From Stieleria mannarensis (GTDB lineage: Bacteria > Planctomycetota > Planctomycetia > Pirellulales > Pirellulaceae), in assembly GCF_014154935.1 (NCBI RefSeq), contig NZ_JACEHH010000036.1, positions 1-64,000 of the forward strand: a stretch of 64,000 bases of DNA, read 5' to 3'. A program made the translations under genes and the position numbers. Positions 9,019 through 16,886 of this stretch are shown in pieces (the stretch's first letter is position 1; each line of letters begins with the position of its first letter). A model generated the notes under the pieces. It did no database searches, had not been told where the DNA came from, and saw only the letters and a list, made by a program, of their open reading frames with translations.

Positions 9019-9181
9019 TCAAAAAATTTGGTGGTCAAAAAATAAGAAAGAAGAGAGTAGTACTTTCATCGCAATATCACGCGCCTATTTTTTGACCAAC
9101 CCATTTTTTGACCAACCCATTTTTTGACCAACTCATCTTTTGACCAACTCATCTTTTGACCAACTCATTCCTTGACCAACC
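9012..9181. repeat. Family A hairpin element, copy 2, with 6 x 16 bp right arm
   Basis: The left arm (9012-9043) has two GGTCAAAAAAT units; the right arm (9087-9181) has six exact 16-bp units, drifting from ATTTTTTGACCAACCC through ATCTTTTGACCAACTC to ATTCCTTGACCAACC. Interior sequence is purine-rich near the left arm. It lies between convergent genes. Confidence 0.93.
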
Positions 9182-9182
9182 A

Positions 9183-10337
9183 TCAGCAACACCCTCCTTC
9201 CCCGCAGCAATCTTCGACCGGTTTCACCGTCCTGCCGCCGGCTTTGGTGACGCTTGGCGGGCGGACGACTTGGCCGCCGGTGCAGTCGTATGGCGCCGCA
9301 TCTTCGGGCGGGATCGCGGTTACCGGGGAGATGCCGAGGAAGTCCTGGGCGTAGGGCTCGCGCTGCATCTTCTCGAACGTTTTGCGGCACACGGCGGCTC
9401 GAACACCGCGGGTAAACTCGTGGCCGTCGTCATCTTTCACACTGGCATAGGGCCCCCGGTACAGGACCGCTTCGTTGTGTTCATAGCACGGGGTCTCGGG
9501 GTACTTGTAGGCGATCACGGTGACCGATCGGAATTCGATCCCTTCGACGATCTGCCACGGTTCCATCTGATAAACCGGCATCTCGGCTCCCTGAAATCCA
9601 GCCCGCACGAAGGCGTCGATGAAGTCCTTTTCCTGCAGCGCCCCGCTGATACACCCGCTCCACAGCTGGCCGTCCTGCTGCAGGTGCAACGGCACCGGTT
9701 CGTCGCTGACGATGTCGCTGATCACGGCTCTGCCGCCGGGGCGCAACACGCGAAAGATCTCCGCGAACAGTTTCTCTTTCTCCGCCGCATCGACCAGATT
9801 CAACACACAGTTGCTGACCACCACGTCCACCGAGTTATCGGGGATCATCGGTTGTTGCAACCGCATCTCGGCGACAAACGCCTCCAACCGCTGCAATGCA
9901 GCTTCGCTATCGACGGGATTTTCGTTCAAGTAGGCATCCAAACGGTCCCGATCGATCTGCATGTCCTGGATCTTGCCCTTGCAGAACCTGATGTTGTCGT
10001 ACCCGATCCGCTCGGCCACGATCGGCTGGCTGTTGCGTGCCAACGCCAACATATCGTCGTTCATGTCGACGCCGATGACGGCGCCGGATTCCCCGACGAC
10101 TTGCGACGCAATAAAACAGATTTTGCCGCCGCCGCTGCCGAGGTCCAGAACCGTCTCGCCTGGGCGGACATACTTCGACGGGTCACCGCAACCGTAATCG
10201 CGATCGATCACCTCCTGCGGAATCACCTTCAAGTAGCTGCGGTCATAATCGACCGGACAACACAGCGCGGGTTCACGTGCTTCGGCGGCCGAGGAATAGC
10301 GTCTACGGACGGCGGATTCGGTGTTCAAGGTCGACAT
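9183..10337 (-). CDS. arsM: Arsenite-methyltransferase-like SAM enzyme (arsenosugar type)
   Basis: A 384-residue class I SAM-dependent methyltransferase. Motif I is 'VLDLGSGGGK' (63-72), preceded by a Cys-containing N-terminus ('ALCCPVDYD') and followed by 'VVVSNCVLNLVDAAEKEKLFAEIFRVLRPGGR', features of ArsM-like enzymes in which conserved Cys residues bind As(III). The C-terminus ends in a Cys-rich tail (EDCCGEGGCC, 375-384), likely metal- or metalloid-binding. This long form is the type found beside radical SAM ArsS proteins, where arsenite is methylated and then turned into arsenosugar precursors. ArsS lies immediately upstream on the same strand with a 37-bp gap, so they are probably one operon. 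The ATG at 10337 fits the domain; the frame continues upstream only as shadow of arsS. Substrate assignment rests on context and family. Confidence 0.82.
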   Translation of the reverse strand: MSTLNTESAVRRRYSSAAEAREPALCCPVDYDRSYLKVIPQEVIDRDYGCGDPSKYVRPGETVLDLGSGGGKICFIASQVVGESGAVIGVDMNDDMLALARNSQPIVAERIGYDNIRFCKGKIQDMQIDRDRLDAYLNENPVDSEAALQRLEAFVAEMRLQQPMIPDNSVDVVVSNCVLNLVDAAEKEKLFAEIFRVLRPGGRAVISDIVSDEPVPLHLQQDGQLWSGCISGALQEKDFIDAFVRAGFQGAEMPVYQMEPWQIVEGIEFRSVTVIAYKYPETPCYEHNEAVLYRGPYASVKDDDGHEFTRGVRAAVCRKTFEKMQREPYAQDFLGISPVTAIPPEDAAPYDCTGGQVVRPPSVTKAGGRTVKPVEDCCGEGGCC

Positions 10338-10374
10338 GGCAGGTGAAGGAGGATCGAGGTGAAAAGGAGAAGGT

Positions 10375-11406
10375 TTACAATAACGCACCGCTACAACTGC
10401 TGCCTGCCCCGGCAGTGCATCCGTAGCAGTGGTCCGCGGTCGCGATTTTGCGGTTGGCAAACTGGTGCAGCGAATCGGTGTTCCAGACCGTCGGCGGCTG
10501 AGCCACGTCGCGATGGGCGGCCAGGCCACCGGCGGGCAAGTCGATCATTTGATTGAAATCACAATCGTAGATCGTTCCGTCCCAGGCGATCGACAACAAC
10601 GATCGACACATCACCGCCTCGGCTGCGTCGGAATTAAAATTCTGCTCCAGCAGGTGCATGTACTGTTCCAAGCGTTCCTTCTTTGCCAAGAACATTGCAT
10701 AGCGTTTGATCGGAATGTTCGTGATCGTCAGCAGGCGATTGAACCGGATGTCGTAGCGGGCGAACAGTTCACGTTTGTAATCCGCTTGCAAGCTCGCCTG
10801 GTCGGGCGGCAGCGAGGGTCCGGTGGGGTTGTAGACCAAGTCCAATCGAAGCGGAGAGGAATCATCGCCGTAGCCCAGATCATTCAACTTGCGCAGCGCA
10901 TCGATACTTTGGCGGAACACCCCTTCGCCGCGTTGGCCGTCCACGTTTTGCTCCAGGTAGCAAGGCAACGAAGCGACCACGTCGACGCCTTGTTCGGCCA
11001 AGAACGGCGCGGCCCATTCGTACCCGGGTTGTTGTAGAATCGTCAGATTGCAACGATCGATCACGCGGATCCGCCGGCCTCGGAACTCACGGACCAGGTC
11101 GCGAAAAAGCGGGTTCATTTCCGGCGCACCGCCGGTCAGGTCCACCGTGTGGAGGCTGAGACAATCGCGTGACAACTCGACCACGCGTGCGGCGGTCTTG
11201 GCGTCCATGTTTTCGCGTTTTTTGGTCGGCCCGGCTTCGACGTGGCAGTGGGTGCAGGTTTGATTGCACAATTTGCCCAAATTGATTTGCAATTGTTCCA
11301 CCGCCGCACGCCGTAGTGGCGACGCATCGCGGGCCACGCGGGCCGCGAAGGGTTGAACCAGATTGGTCGGCAAACCGGTATTGATCACCGGTAACAGGGA
11401 CTTCAT
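10375..11406 (-). CDS. arsS: Radical SAM protein, ArsS-like (arsenosugar biosynthesis)
   Basis: A 343-residue radical SAM enzyme. The [4Fe-4S] motif is C47xxxC51xxC54 ('LCNQTCTHCHVEAGP'), followed by 'VDLTGGAPEMNP' as the SAM-binding GGxP-like segment. The C-terminal half has the DUF3641-type pattern with 'DCDFNQM' and a Cys-rich end ('HCYGCTAGAGSSCSGALL') expected to bind auxiliary clusters. Known ArsS attaches the 5'-deoxyadenosyl group to dimethylarsenite, making the arsenosugar precursor. The downstream ArsM-like gene supports that pathway. ATG 11406 starts the domain correctly; the frame continues to 11460 without a better start. The gene is divergent from the glycosyltransferase at 11495, leaving under 90 bp for both promoters. 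Confidence 0.88.
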   Translation of the reverse strand: MKSLLPVINTGLPTNLVQPFAARVARDASPLRRAAVEQLQINLGKLCNQTCTHCHVEAGPTKKRENMDAKTAARVVELSRDCLSLHTVDLTGGAPEMNPLFRDLVREFRGRRIRVIDRCNLTILQQPGYEWAAPFLAEQGVDVVASLPCYLEQNVDGQRGEGVFRQSIDALRKLNDLGYGDDSSPLRLDLVYNPTGPSLPPDQASLQADYKRELFARYDIRFNRLLTITNIPIKRYAMFLAKKERLEQYMHLLEQNFNSDAAEAVMCRSLLSIAWDGTIYDCDFNQMIDLPAGGLAAHRDVAQPPTVWNTDSLHQFANRKIATADHCYGCTAGAGSSCSGALL

Positions 11407-11494
11407 AGACGCAGCAAGCTTGGGAGCGGGGGACGCGGACGAACTGCAAGGATAAGACAATGTTCACGCGTCGTGTGCAACCGCCAGGGAGGTT

Positions 11495-13078
11495 TTGCGG
11501 CCGATCGCGGGAGAGAACTTTCCCGGCACCCGCGGCGTAGCACTCGCCAAACGCACCTCGCCCCTCCATCTGTTGACCGATTGGACGAAATTGTCTTTGC
11601 CGCGCAAACTGGCGTTCACCCTGCTCGTCTTCCTCTTGATCGCCAAGGTCGTGAGTGTGGTGATGCGTGGCCCCAGCCCGTTGGTCTTGGACGCCGCGGG
11701 GTATTGGGAATTGGGCGGGTTGGTCGCCGAGGGCGATTGGCTGATGATGCAACGCCCGATCGCGTTTCGCACGCCGGCCTATCCGTGGTTGATCGGACTG
11801 TTCCGAGCGGTTTTCGACAATCCGCTGCCGGTACTCGTCAGCTTTCAAGGTCTGCTCTGGGTCGCCGGAATCGGATTGGTCGCGGCGTTGGCGGTGGAGA
11901 TTTCGCAGCGGCGGCAGGCGGCTGGGTTGGTCGTGGCGATGGCGATCCCGATGCTTGCGTCGGTCGTGTACGTCGCGACCATGTTGACCGAAACACTGTT
12001 CGTGTTTTCTCTCGTCTTGCACCTGTGGGCGGTCGCCCGGTTGACGCGGCGGCCATCGCTTTGGGCCGGCGTGTTCGTCGGACTGACACTGGGACTGGCG
12101 ATCCTGACCCGTCCGGTGGCGATGCTGGTGTGGATCGCCGATCTGATTTACGTGATCACCTGCTGGCACTGGATCCCGAATCCGTCGACGGGCCCGATCG
12201 GTCGCCGACGTGGCTGGATCAGTGTTGCATTGGCGGGGATCGTCACGGTGGGTTGTGTCAGTCCCTGGCTGGCCCGCAACCATGCGTTGTTTGGCAAAGC
12301 GATGTTGACCGAATTCGTCGGCCGCAACGTCTGGATCGTCACCTTTCAAGACGGCAGCGGTGCCGGGTTGGATCTGCCGGCAACGGCTGCTGCGGTGCAG
12401 CTTAAAACGCAGCTAGGAGACCAAGGCTGGGAACGTCTGGCCGCCGACGAGCGTTGGCGCGAAACCTGGACCGTCTCCAAGGCACTGACAACGTCGGGGA
12501 TGGACGACCCCTCGGCGGACCGGTTGATGAAGGCGGTGGCAACCGATGCGATCGCTGCGTCACCGCTGGCGTTTGGCAAAAAGACCGTCCGCCGCTGGAT
12601 CAACTTTTGGCGAACGCGAGCCACCGAGCTGCCAGATCAGATCGCGGATCTGGATCCGGACGGCACCGGGGCGCGTGAAAGACTCTCGTCGGACCTGTTT
12701 GCCGGACAGCCGATATGGGGCGTTACAGTCGCGCCCGTCGCTACAGGCCTCCGCCATCGGTGGAGCAATTCGCTGGCGGGCAACACGTTGCTGATGCTCG
12801 CCACGCTCGCTTCGACGATGCTGTTGATCTGGCGACGGCCCACACGCGCCGCGGGCCTTTGGCTGGGAGCGATCCTGGGTTATTTTGCCACCATCACCGC
12901 GGTGCTGGAGATCCCCGCGTATCGCTACCGCATGATCGTCGAGCCGATTGTCCTGCTGGTGATCGCGCTGGCGATCGTCTCGATTTCGACGTGTGATGGG
13001 GGATTGAGAGTTTGGTGGGGAAGTGGGGTCAAAAAATTTGTTGGTCAAAAAACAGGAGAGAACGAGGAAGAAATCTGA
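11495..13078 (+). CDS. Multi-span membrane glycosyltransferase (GT39/ArnT-like)
   Basis: A 527-residue membrane protein with about ten hydrophobic spans. After the first span it has 'LVLDAAGYWELG' (D66), matching the acidic first external loop of GT-C enzymes (PMT, ArnT) that use polyprenyl-phosphate sugars. A probable role is transfer of a sugar to lipid or protein outside the membrane, with the next gene supplying the polyprenyl-phosphate sugar. The start is TTG at 11495 behind AGGGAGG, though spacing is short; no ATG lies before the first span. The last 23 or so residues ('VWWGSGVKKFVGQKTGENEEEI') are encoded by a family A repeat element, so the native C-terminus has been replaced by repeat sequence. 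Confidence 0.8.
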   Translation: MRPIAGENFPGTRGVALAKRTSPLHLLTDWTKLSLPRKLAFTLLVFLLIAKVVSVVMRGPSPLVLDAAGYWELGGLVAEGDWLMMQRPIAFRTPAYPWLIGLFRAVFDNPLPVLVSFQGLLWVAGIGLVAALAVEISQRRQAAGLVVAMAIPMLASVVYVATMLTETLFVFSLVLHLWAVARLTRRPSLWAGVFVGLTLGLAILTRPVAMLVWIADLIYVITCWHWIPNPSTGPIGRRRGWISVALAGIVTVGCVSPWLARNHALFGKAMLTEFVGRNVWIVTFQDGSGAGLDLPATAAAVQLKTQLGDQGWERLAADERWRETWTVSKALTTSGMDDPSADRLMKAVATDAIAASPLAFGKKTVRRWINFWRTRATELPDQIADLDPDGTGARERLSSDLFAGQPIWGVTVAPVATGLRHRWSNSLAGNTLLMLATLASTMLLIWRRPTRAAGLWLGAILGYFATITAVLEIPAYRYRMIVEPIVLLVIALAIVSISTCDGGLRVWWGSGVKKFVGQKTGENEEEI

Positions 13079-13150
13079 TCAAAATCCAATGCCCTGATCT
13101 TTTGACAACCCATTTTTTGACCAACCCAGCGTTTGCCCCACTGTTCCCCA
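13008..13150. repeat. Family A hairpin element, copy 3, overlapping a coding end
   Basis: Left arm 13010-13052 (TTTGGTGGGG, then two TCAAAAAA units), right arm 13098-13146 (two TTTTGACAACCC/TTTTTTGACCAACCC units followed by CCCCACTGTTCCCC). The preceding glycosyltransferase reads through the left arm and stops inside the element at 13076-13078. Confidence 0.85.
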
Positions 13151-13181
13151 ACAACGATCCCACCGAAACGACCAAGTCAGA

Positions 13182-14438
13182 ATGAGCAGTTCAGTGGAAT
13201 GTGGGCCGAGGGATGCAAACAGGCCGATTGAATTGTCGGTCATCATGCCCTGCTTGAATGAAGCCGACACGGTGGCGATCTGTGTCGAGAAAGCCGTCCG
13301 GGCGATGCGAGAGGCGAACATCGTCGGTGAAGTCGTCGTCGCCGACAACGGCAGCACCGATGGATCACAGGACTTGGCACTCGGGCAAGGTGCACGCGTC
13401 GTCGACGTGCCGCAGCGAGGCTACGGGGCGGCACTGATGCACGGCATCGAAGCCAGCCGCGGCAAGTACGTGCTGATGGGCGACGCTGACGACAGCTATG
13501 ACTTTTTGGAAATCCCCAAGTTCGTCGACTCGCTGCGTCAGGGACACGACTTGGTCCAAGGCTGTCGCCTGCCCCGTGGCGGCGGAAGAGTCCTGCCCGG
13601 GGCAATGCCGTTTTTGCACCGCTGGTTCGGCAATCCCGTGCTCAGCTGGCTCGTCCGGTTGATGTTTCGCATCCCGATCAATGACATCTATTGCGGCATG
13701 CGAGGTTTCACACGAAAGCACTATGACCAGCTGGACCTGCGTTCGCCGGGGATGGAATTTGCGACGGAGATGATCATCAAGAGCGGACTGCACCGGGATT
13801 CCCACGGCACGTCATGGAGCCAGGTCCCGATCACGCTGCATCCCGACGGCCGCCAAGCACACCCGCCCCACCTGCGGACGTTTCGCGACGGCTGGCGAAC
13901 ACTGCGATTGTTCCTCGCCTTCAGCCCCAACTGGACCTTCTTTCGTCCCGGGTTGGTTTTGCTGGGCATCGGATTGATCGGCTACGCGTTGGCGCTTCCC
14001 CAAGTGAAAGTGTTCGGCGCGGCGTTGGACGTTCACACACTGTTGGTTGCCAGTTTGTTCGTGTTGATGGGATGGCAGTGCGTGTTGTTGGCGACGTTGG
14101 CCAGGATTTTCACCGGCCGGGAAGGCATGATGCCGCCGCATGAGAAACTGGAACACGTCACCGTCGAACGCGGATTGGCGTTCGGCATCGTCGCCGGAAT
14201 CCTCGGGGCGGCGATGATCGGTGCGGTCGTTTGGCGGTGGTGGCAACAAGGATTCGGCGCGCTCGACTATCCGCAGACGATGCGTTGGGTCGTGCCCGGT
14301 GTCACGCTGGTGGCGATCGGTTTCCAGACCGCGATGGCATCGTTGATGAGTGGCGTGTTGATGATGCAACGTTCACGGCGACTCGATTGCCCGATCGCGA
14401 CGAATTCCGATGACCAGCTGCAGGAGGTTTCGTCATGA
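13182..14438 (+). CDS. Polyprenyl-phosphate-type glycosyltransferase, GT2 (GtrB/DPM-like)
   Basis: A 418-residue protein. The GT2 catalytic domain covers about residues 15-240: 'LSVIMPCLNEADTV' start, 'VVVADNGSTDGS', and the metal/nucleotide DxD at 'MGDADDSYDF' (D101-D103). The C-terminal 170 residues contain about four hydrophobic spans, as in GtrB-like enzymes that load a sugar onto undecaprenyl phosphate. The product would feed the GT-C enzyme encoded just upstream. ATG 13182 is the only suitable start. The stop codon overlaps the ATG of the methyltransferase gene by 4 bp (ATGA), so the two are translationally coupled. Confidence 0.88.
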   Translation: MSSSVECGPRDANRPIELSVIMPCLNEADTVAICVEKAVRAMREANIVGEVVVADNGSTDGSQDLALGQGARVVDVPQRGYGAALMHGIEASRGKYVLMGDADDSYDFLEIPKFVDSLRQGHDLVQGCRLPRGGGRVLPGAMPFLHRWFGNPVLSWLVRLMFRIPINDIYCGMRGFTRKHYDQLDLRSPGMEFATEMIIKSGLHRDSHGTSWSQVPITLHPDGRQAHPPHLRTFRDGWRTLRLFLAFSPNWTFFRPGLVLLGIGLIGYALALPQVKVFGAALDVHTLLVASLFVLMGWQCVLLATLARIFTGREGMMPPHEKLEHVTVERGLAFGIVAGILGAAMIGAVVWRWWQQGFGALDYPQTMRWVVPGVTLVAIGFQTAMASLMSGVLMMQRSRRLDCPIATNSDDQLQEVSS

Positions 14439-15139
14439 ACGATCCGGTGCAACCGCCCATCATTCGCCACGTCGCCGCGGGACAACTGTGTTGCGACCCG
14501 GTCTGGGAAGCCGCGTACAAGCGGTTTGAAACACCGGAACAAGAGATCGCAAAATTCATTGCCCGGCTGCGGCGGTTCGATTTCGAATCGCTTGATCGCG
14601 ACAGCCGAATCGTCGAAATCTTCTGCGGCCGCGGCAACGGGCTGGTCGCCTTGGAACGGTTGGGGTTCGGCAATCTGGAAGGCGTCGATCTGAGCGACAG
14701 TCTGCTGGAAGAGTATCACGGGCCGGCACAACTTCATCTGGCCGATTGTTTGGAGCTGCCGCTGGAAAGCGATGCCTATGATGTCGTGATCGTCCAAGGC
14801 GGCCTGCATCATTTACCGAACGTGCCGACCGACCTAGACCGCTCGCTCGCCGGAGTCCGCCGGATTCTGAAACCCACCGGCACGTTTTATGTGATCGAGC
14901 CGTGGAAGACACCGTTTTTGGTCTTTGCCCACGCCGTCACCGATCGATCGATCGTGCGAAAGCTGTACGCCAAAGGGGACGCCTTGGCCGTCATGACGGA
15001 GCGGGAGCGTGTGACGTATGATCAATGGCTGGGGATGCCCGAAGTGATCCGCGAGACGTTCGATCGACACTTTGACATCCGATCATGGAAGACGTCCTGG
15101 GGAAAACTTGCCGCCATCGGATCGCCGAGACAACCTTGA
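14435..15139 (+). CDS. Class I SAM-dependent methyltransferase
   Basis: A 234-residue methyltransferase. SAM motif I is 'IVEIFCGRGNGLVALERLGF' (59-78), followed by 'GVDLSDSLL' and 'QGGLHHLPNVPTDLDRSLAGVRRILKPTGTFYVIEPW', the usual 'HHL...L.E..RVLKPGG' part. The substrate is unknown; placement directly after two glycosyltransferases suggests a lipid-linked or sugar intermediate. A good AGGAGG stands before ATG 14435, inside the end of the upstream gene, with a 4-bp overlap. Confidence 0.85.
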   Translation: MNDPVQPPIIRHVAAGQLCCDPVWEAAYKRFETPEQEIAKFIARLRRFDFESLDRDSRIVEIFCGRGNGLVALERLGFGNLEGVDLSDSLLEEYHGPAQLHLADCLELPLESDAYDVVIVQGGLHHLPNVPTDLDRSLAGVRRILKPTGTFYVIEPWKTPFLVFAHAVTDRSIVRKLYAKGDALAVMTERERVTYDQWLGMPEVIRETFDRHFDIRSWKTSWGKLAAIGSPRQP

Positions 15140-16563
15140 ACCAACCCACCACGGATCACTGGATCGCAGGCACCCACCACGCCTCGAGGTCCGATCGTAC
15201 ATTCGAGTCGCTGGCCCCCGAAGACGACTCGGTGATCGCGCGGGCCGCCCGCGGCGATGCCCGCGATGTCACGTTCGCCGTCGATTCAGCTGCCGCGGCC
15301 TTTGAAGCCTTTCGAGAATCCAGCCCGTCACAACGTGAATCCATTTTGCTGCACACGGCGGAACTGCTGGACCAGCGATCGGCACAGTTTCGCGACCTGC
15401 TGATTCGCGAAATCGGATCGCCCGTCTCGAAAGCCATGATGGAAATCGGGATCGCGACGCGGGTGTTGAAGGCCAACGCGGCGATGGCCCGTCGGATGAC
15501 CGGACGGACCTACAAGAGCGACGTGCCGGGGCGTTGGAGTCTGGGGTTTCGCAAACCGATCGGCGTGGTCGCCAGCATCACGCCGTTCAACGTTCCACTG
15601 ATCAAGGGCATCAAGCACAGCAGTATGCCGCTGGCCACCGGCAACACCGTCGTCTGGCTTCCCTCGGAACAGACCCCCCTGATCGCCGACGCGATTGCGC
15701 GGTTGTACCACGACGCGGGATTACCTGCGGGAGCATTGAACGTGGTGCAGGGACTGGGGGCGGAGATCGGCGACGACTTGGTCAGCGCGGCACCGGTCCG
15801 GGCGGTCAGCTTCACCGGTTCGGCGGCGGTCGGACGGCACGTGCAAACACTGTGCGGCAGTCACGGAAAACGGGTGACATTGGAACTTGGTGGCAAAAAC
15901 CCGCTGATCGTGCTCGCCGACGCGGACCTGGACGCAGCGGTCGCCGCGGCCGTTCGCGGTGGGTTCATTTACCAAGGGCAGATCTGCATGGCATCCAGTC
16001 GTGTGATCGTCGACCGGTCGCTGGTCGATGCGTTCACCGAGCGGTTCGTCGCCGCGGCACAATCCGTGGGCATGGGCGACCTGACCGATCCGAAGACGAT
16101 GATCGGTCCGATCATCAGCGCCAAAGCACGGCAGCGAATCCGCGATCACTTGGCCGATGCCCTCGACGGCGGCGCGAACGTGTTGTGCGGAAACAGCTGG
16201 ACCGGAAATCGAGTGAACCCGACCGTCATCACCGGTGTCACGTCTGCCATGAAGCTGTTTCGCGAAGAAACCTTCGGGCCGGTCGTCTCGGTCGAAACCG
16301 CAAACGATCGCCACCACGCATTGGAACTCGCCAATGCCTCCCCCGGCATGCTCTCGGCCGCCGTCTTCACCAACGACCTTGATGCGGCGATGACCTTCGC
16401 CGACTCTCTCGACGCGTCGATGGTCCACGTCAATGACATGACGATCCAGCAGGAACCCGAAGTCCCGTTCGGTGGCGACGGGTCCGCCGGTTTCGGCCGC
16501 GAAGGCATGGAAACCGGGATCGAAGACTTCACGACCTGGAAATGGGTCACCCTGCGGGGATAG
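15085..16563 (+). CDS. Aldehyde dehydrogenase family protein
   Basis: A 492-residue NAD(P)-dependent aldehyde dehydrogenase. Catalytic residues are clear: general base Glu in 'TLELGGKNP' (E267) and nucleophile Cys in 'YQGQICMASSR' (C301); the cofactor fold has 'SFTGSAAVGRHV'. The pattern resembles benzaldehyde/vanillin-type dehydrogenases, but substrate class is only a guess. The start is unsettled. ATG 15085 overlaps the upstream gene by 55 bp. A TTG at 15136 overlaps its stop (TTGA) and would begin 'NQPTTDHWIAG', where homologues normally start; I think the TTG is at least as likely. It is the last gene of the 11495-16563 cluster. Confidence 0.9.
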   Translation: MEDVLGKTCRHRIAETTLNQPTTDHWIAGTHHASRSDRTFESLAPEDDSVIARAARGDARDVTFAVDSAAAAFEAFRESSPSQRESILLHTAELLDQRSAQFRDLLIREIGSPVSKAMMEIGIATRVLKANAAMARRMTGRTYKSDVPGRWSLGFRKPIGVVASITPFNVPLIKGIKHSSMPLATGNTVVWLPSEQTPLIADAIARLYHDAGLPAGALNVVQGLGAEIGDDLVSAAPVRAVSFTGSAAVGRHVQTLCGSHGKRVTLELGGKNPLIVLADADLDAAVAAAVRGGFIYQGQICMASSRVIVDRSLVDAFTERFVAAAQSVGMGDLTDPKTMIGPIISAKARQRIRDHLADALDGGANVLCGNSWTGNRVNPTVITGVTSAMKLFREETFGPVVSVETANDRHHALELANASPGMLSAAVFTNDLDAAMTFADSLDASMVHVNDMTIQQEPEVPFGGDGSAGFGREGMETGIEDFTTWKWVTLRG

Positions 16564-16693
16564 CATTCCACGCCCTGATCGTCCGGGAGCTGAGGTTTCA
16601 GCAGTGAAAGTCGCTGATCTCCAACGGGATTCATGGATGCCGTTTTGTTGCATCGTTCGCCCTGCCGCCAGGAAGGTGAATTCAGAAGAGATG

Positions 16694-16790
16694 AGTTGGT
16701 CAAAAAATGAAGGCGTAATTGTTCGATGAAGGTCCCGTCCGAATTTCTCTTATTTTTTGACCACTCAATTTTTTGACCAAACCTCCCCGC
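16694..16790. repeat. Family A hairpin element, copy 4 (short)
   Basis: One left unit (GTTGGTCAAAAAATG, 16694-16709) and two right units (16751-16790, TTATTTTTTGACCACTC and AATTTTTTGACCAAACC). The smallest copy in the window, showing that unit number differs between arms. Confidence 0.82.
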
Positions 16791-16886
16791 CACCGTCACA
16801 AACGAAACCTCCTTGAGCGGATTTCGCAAACCCGAACTCAGAACCCACAACTTGGAACTTAAATCCATCCCCGTTACCTTCACGAT

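Noticed and set aside
9087-9181. Regular 16-bp repeats that might suggest a CRISPR array
   Set aside because: Units are contiguous with no unique spacers, and they form the arm of a hairpin element; no cas gene is present.
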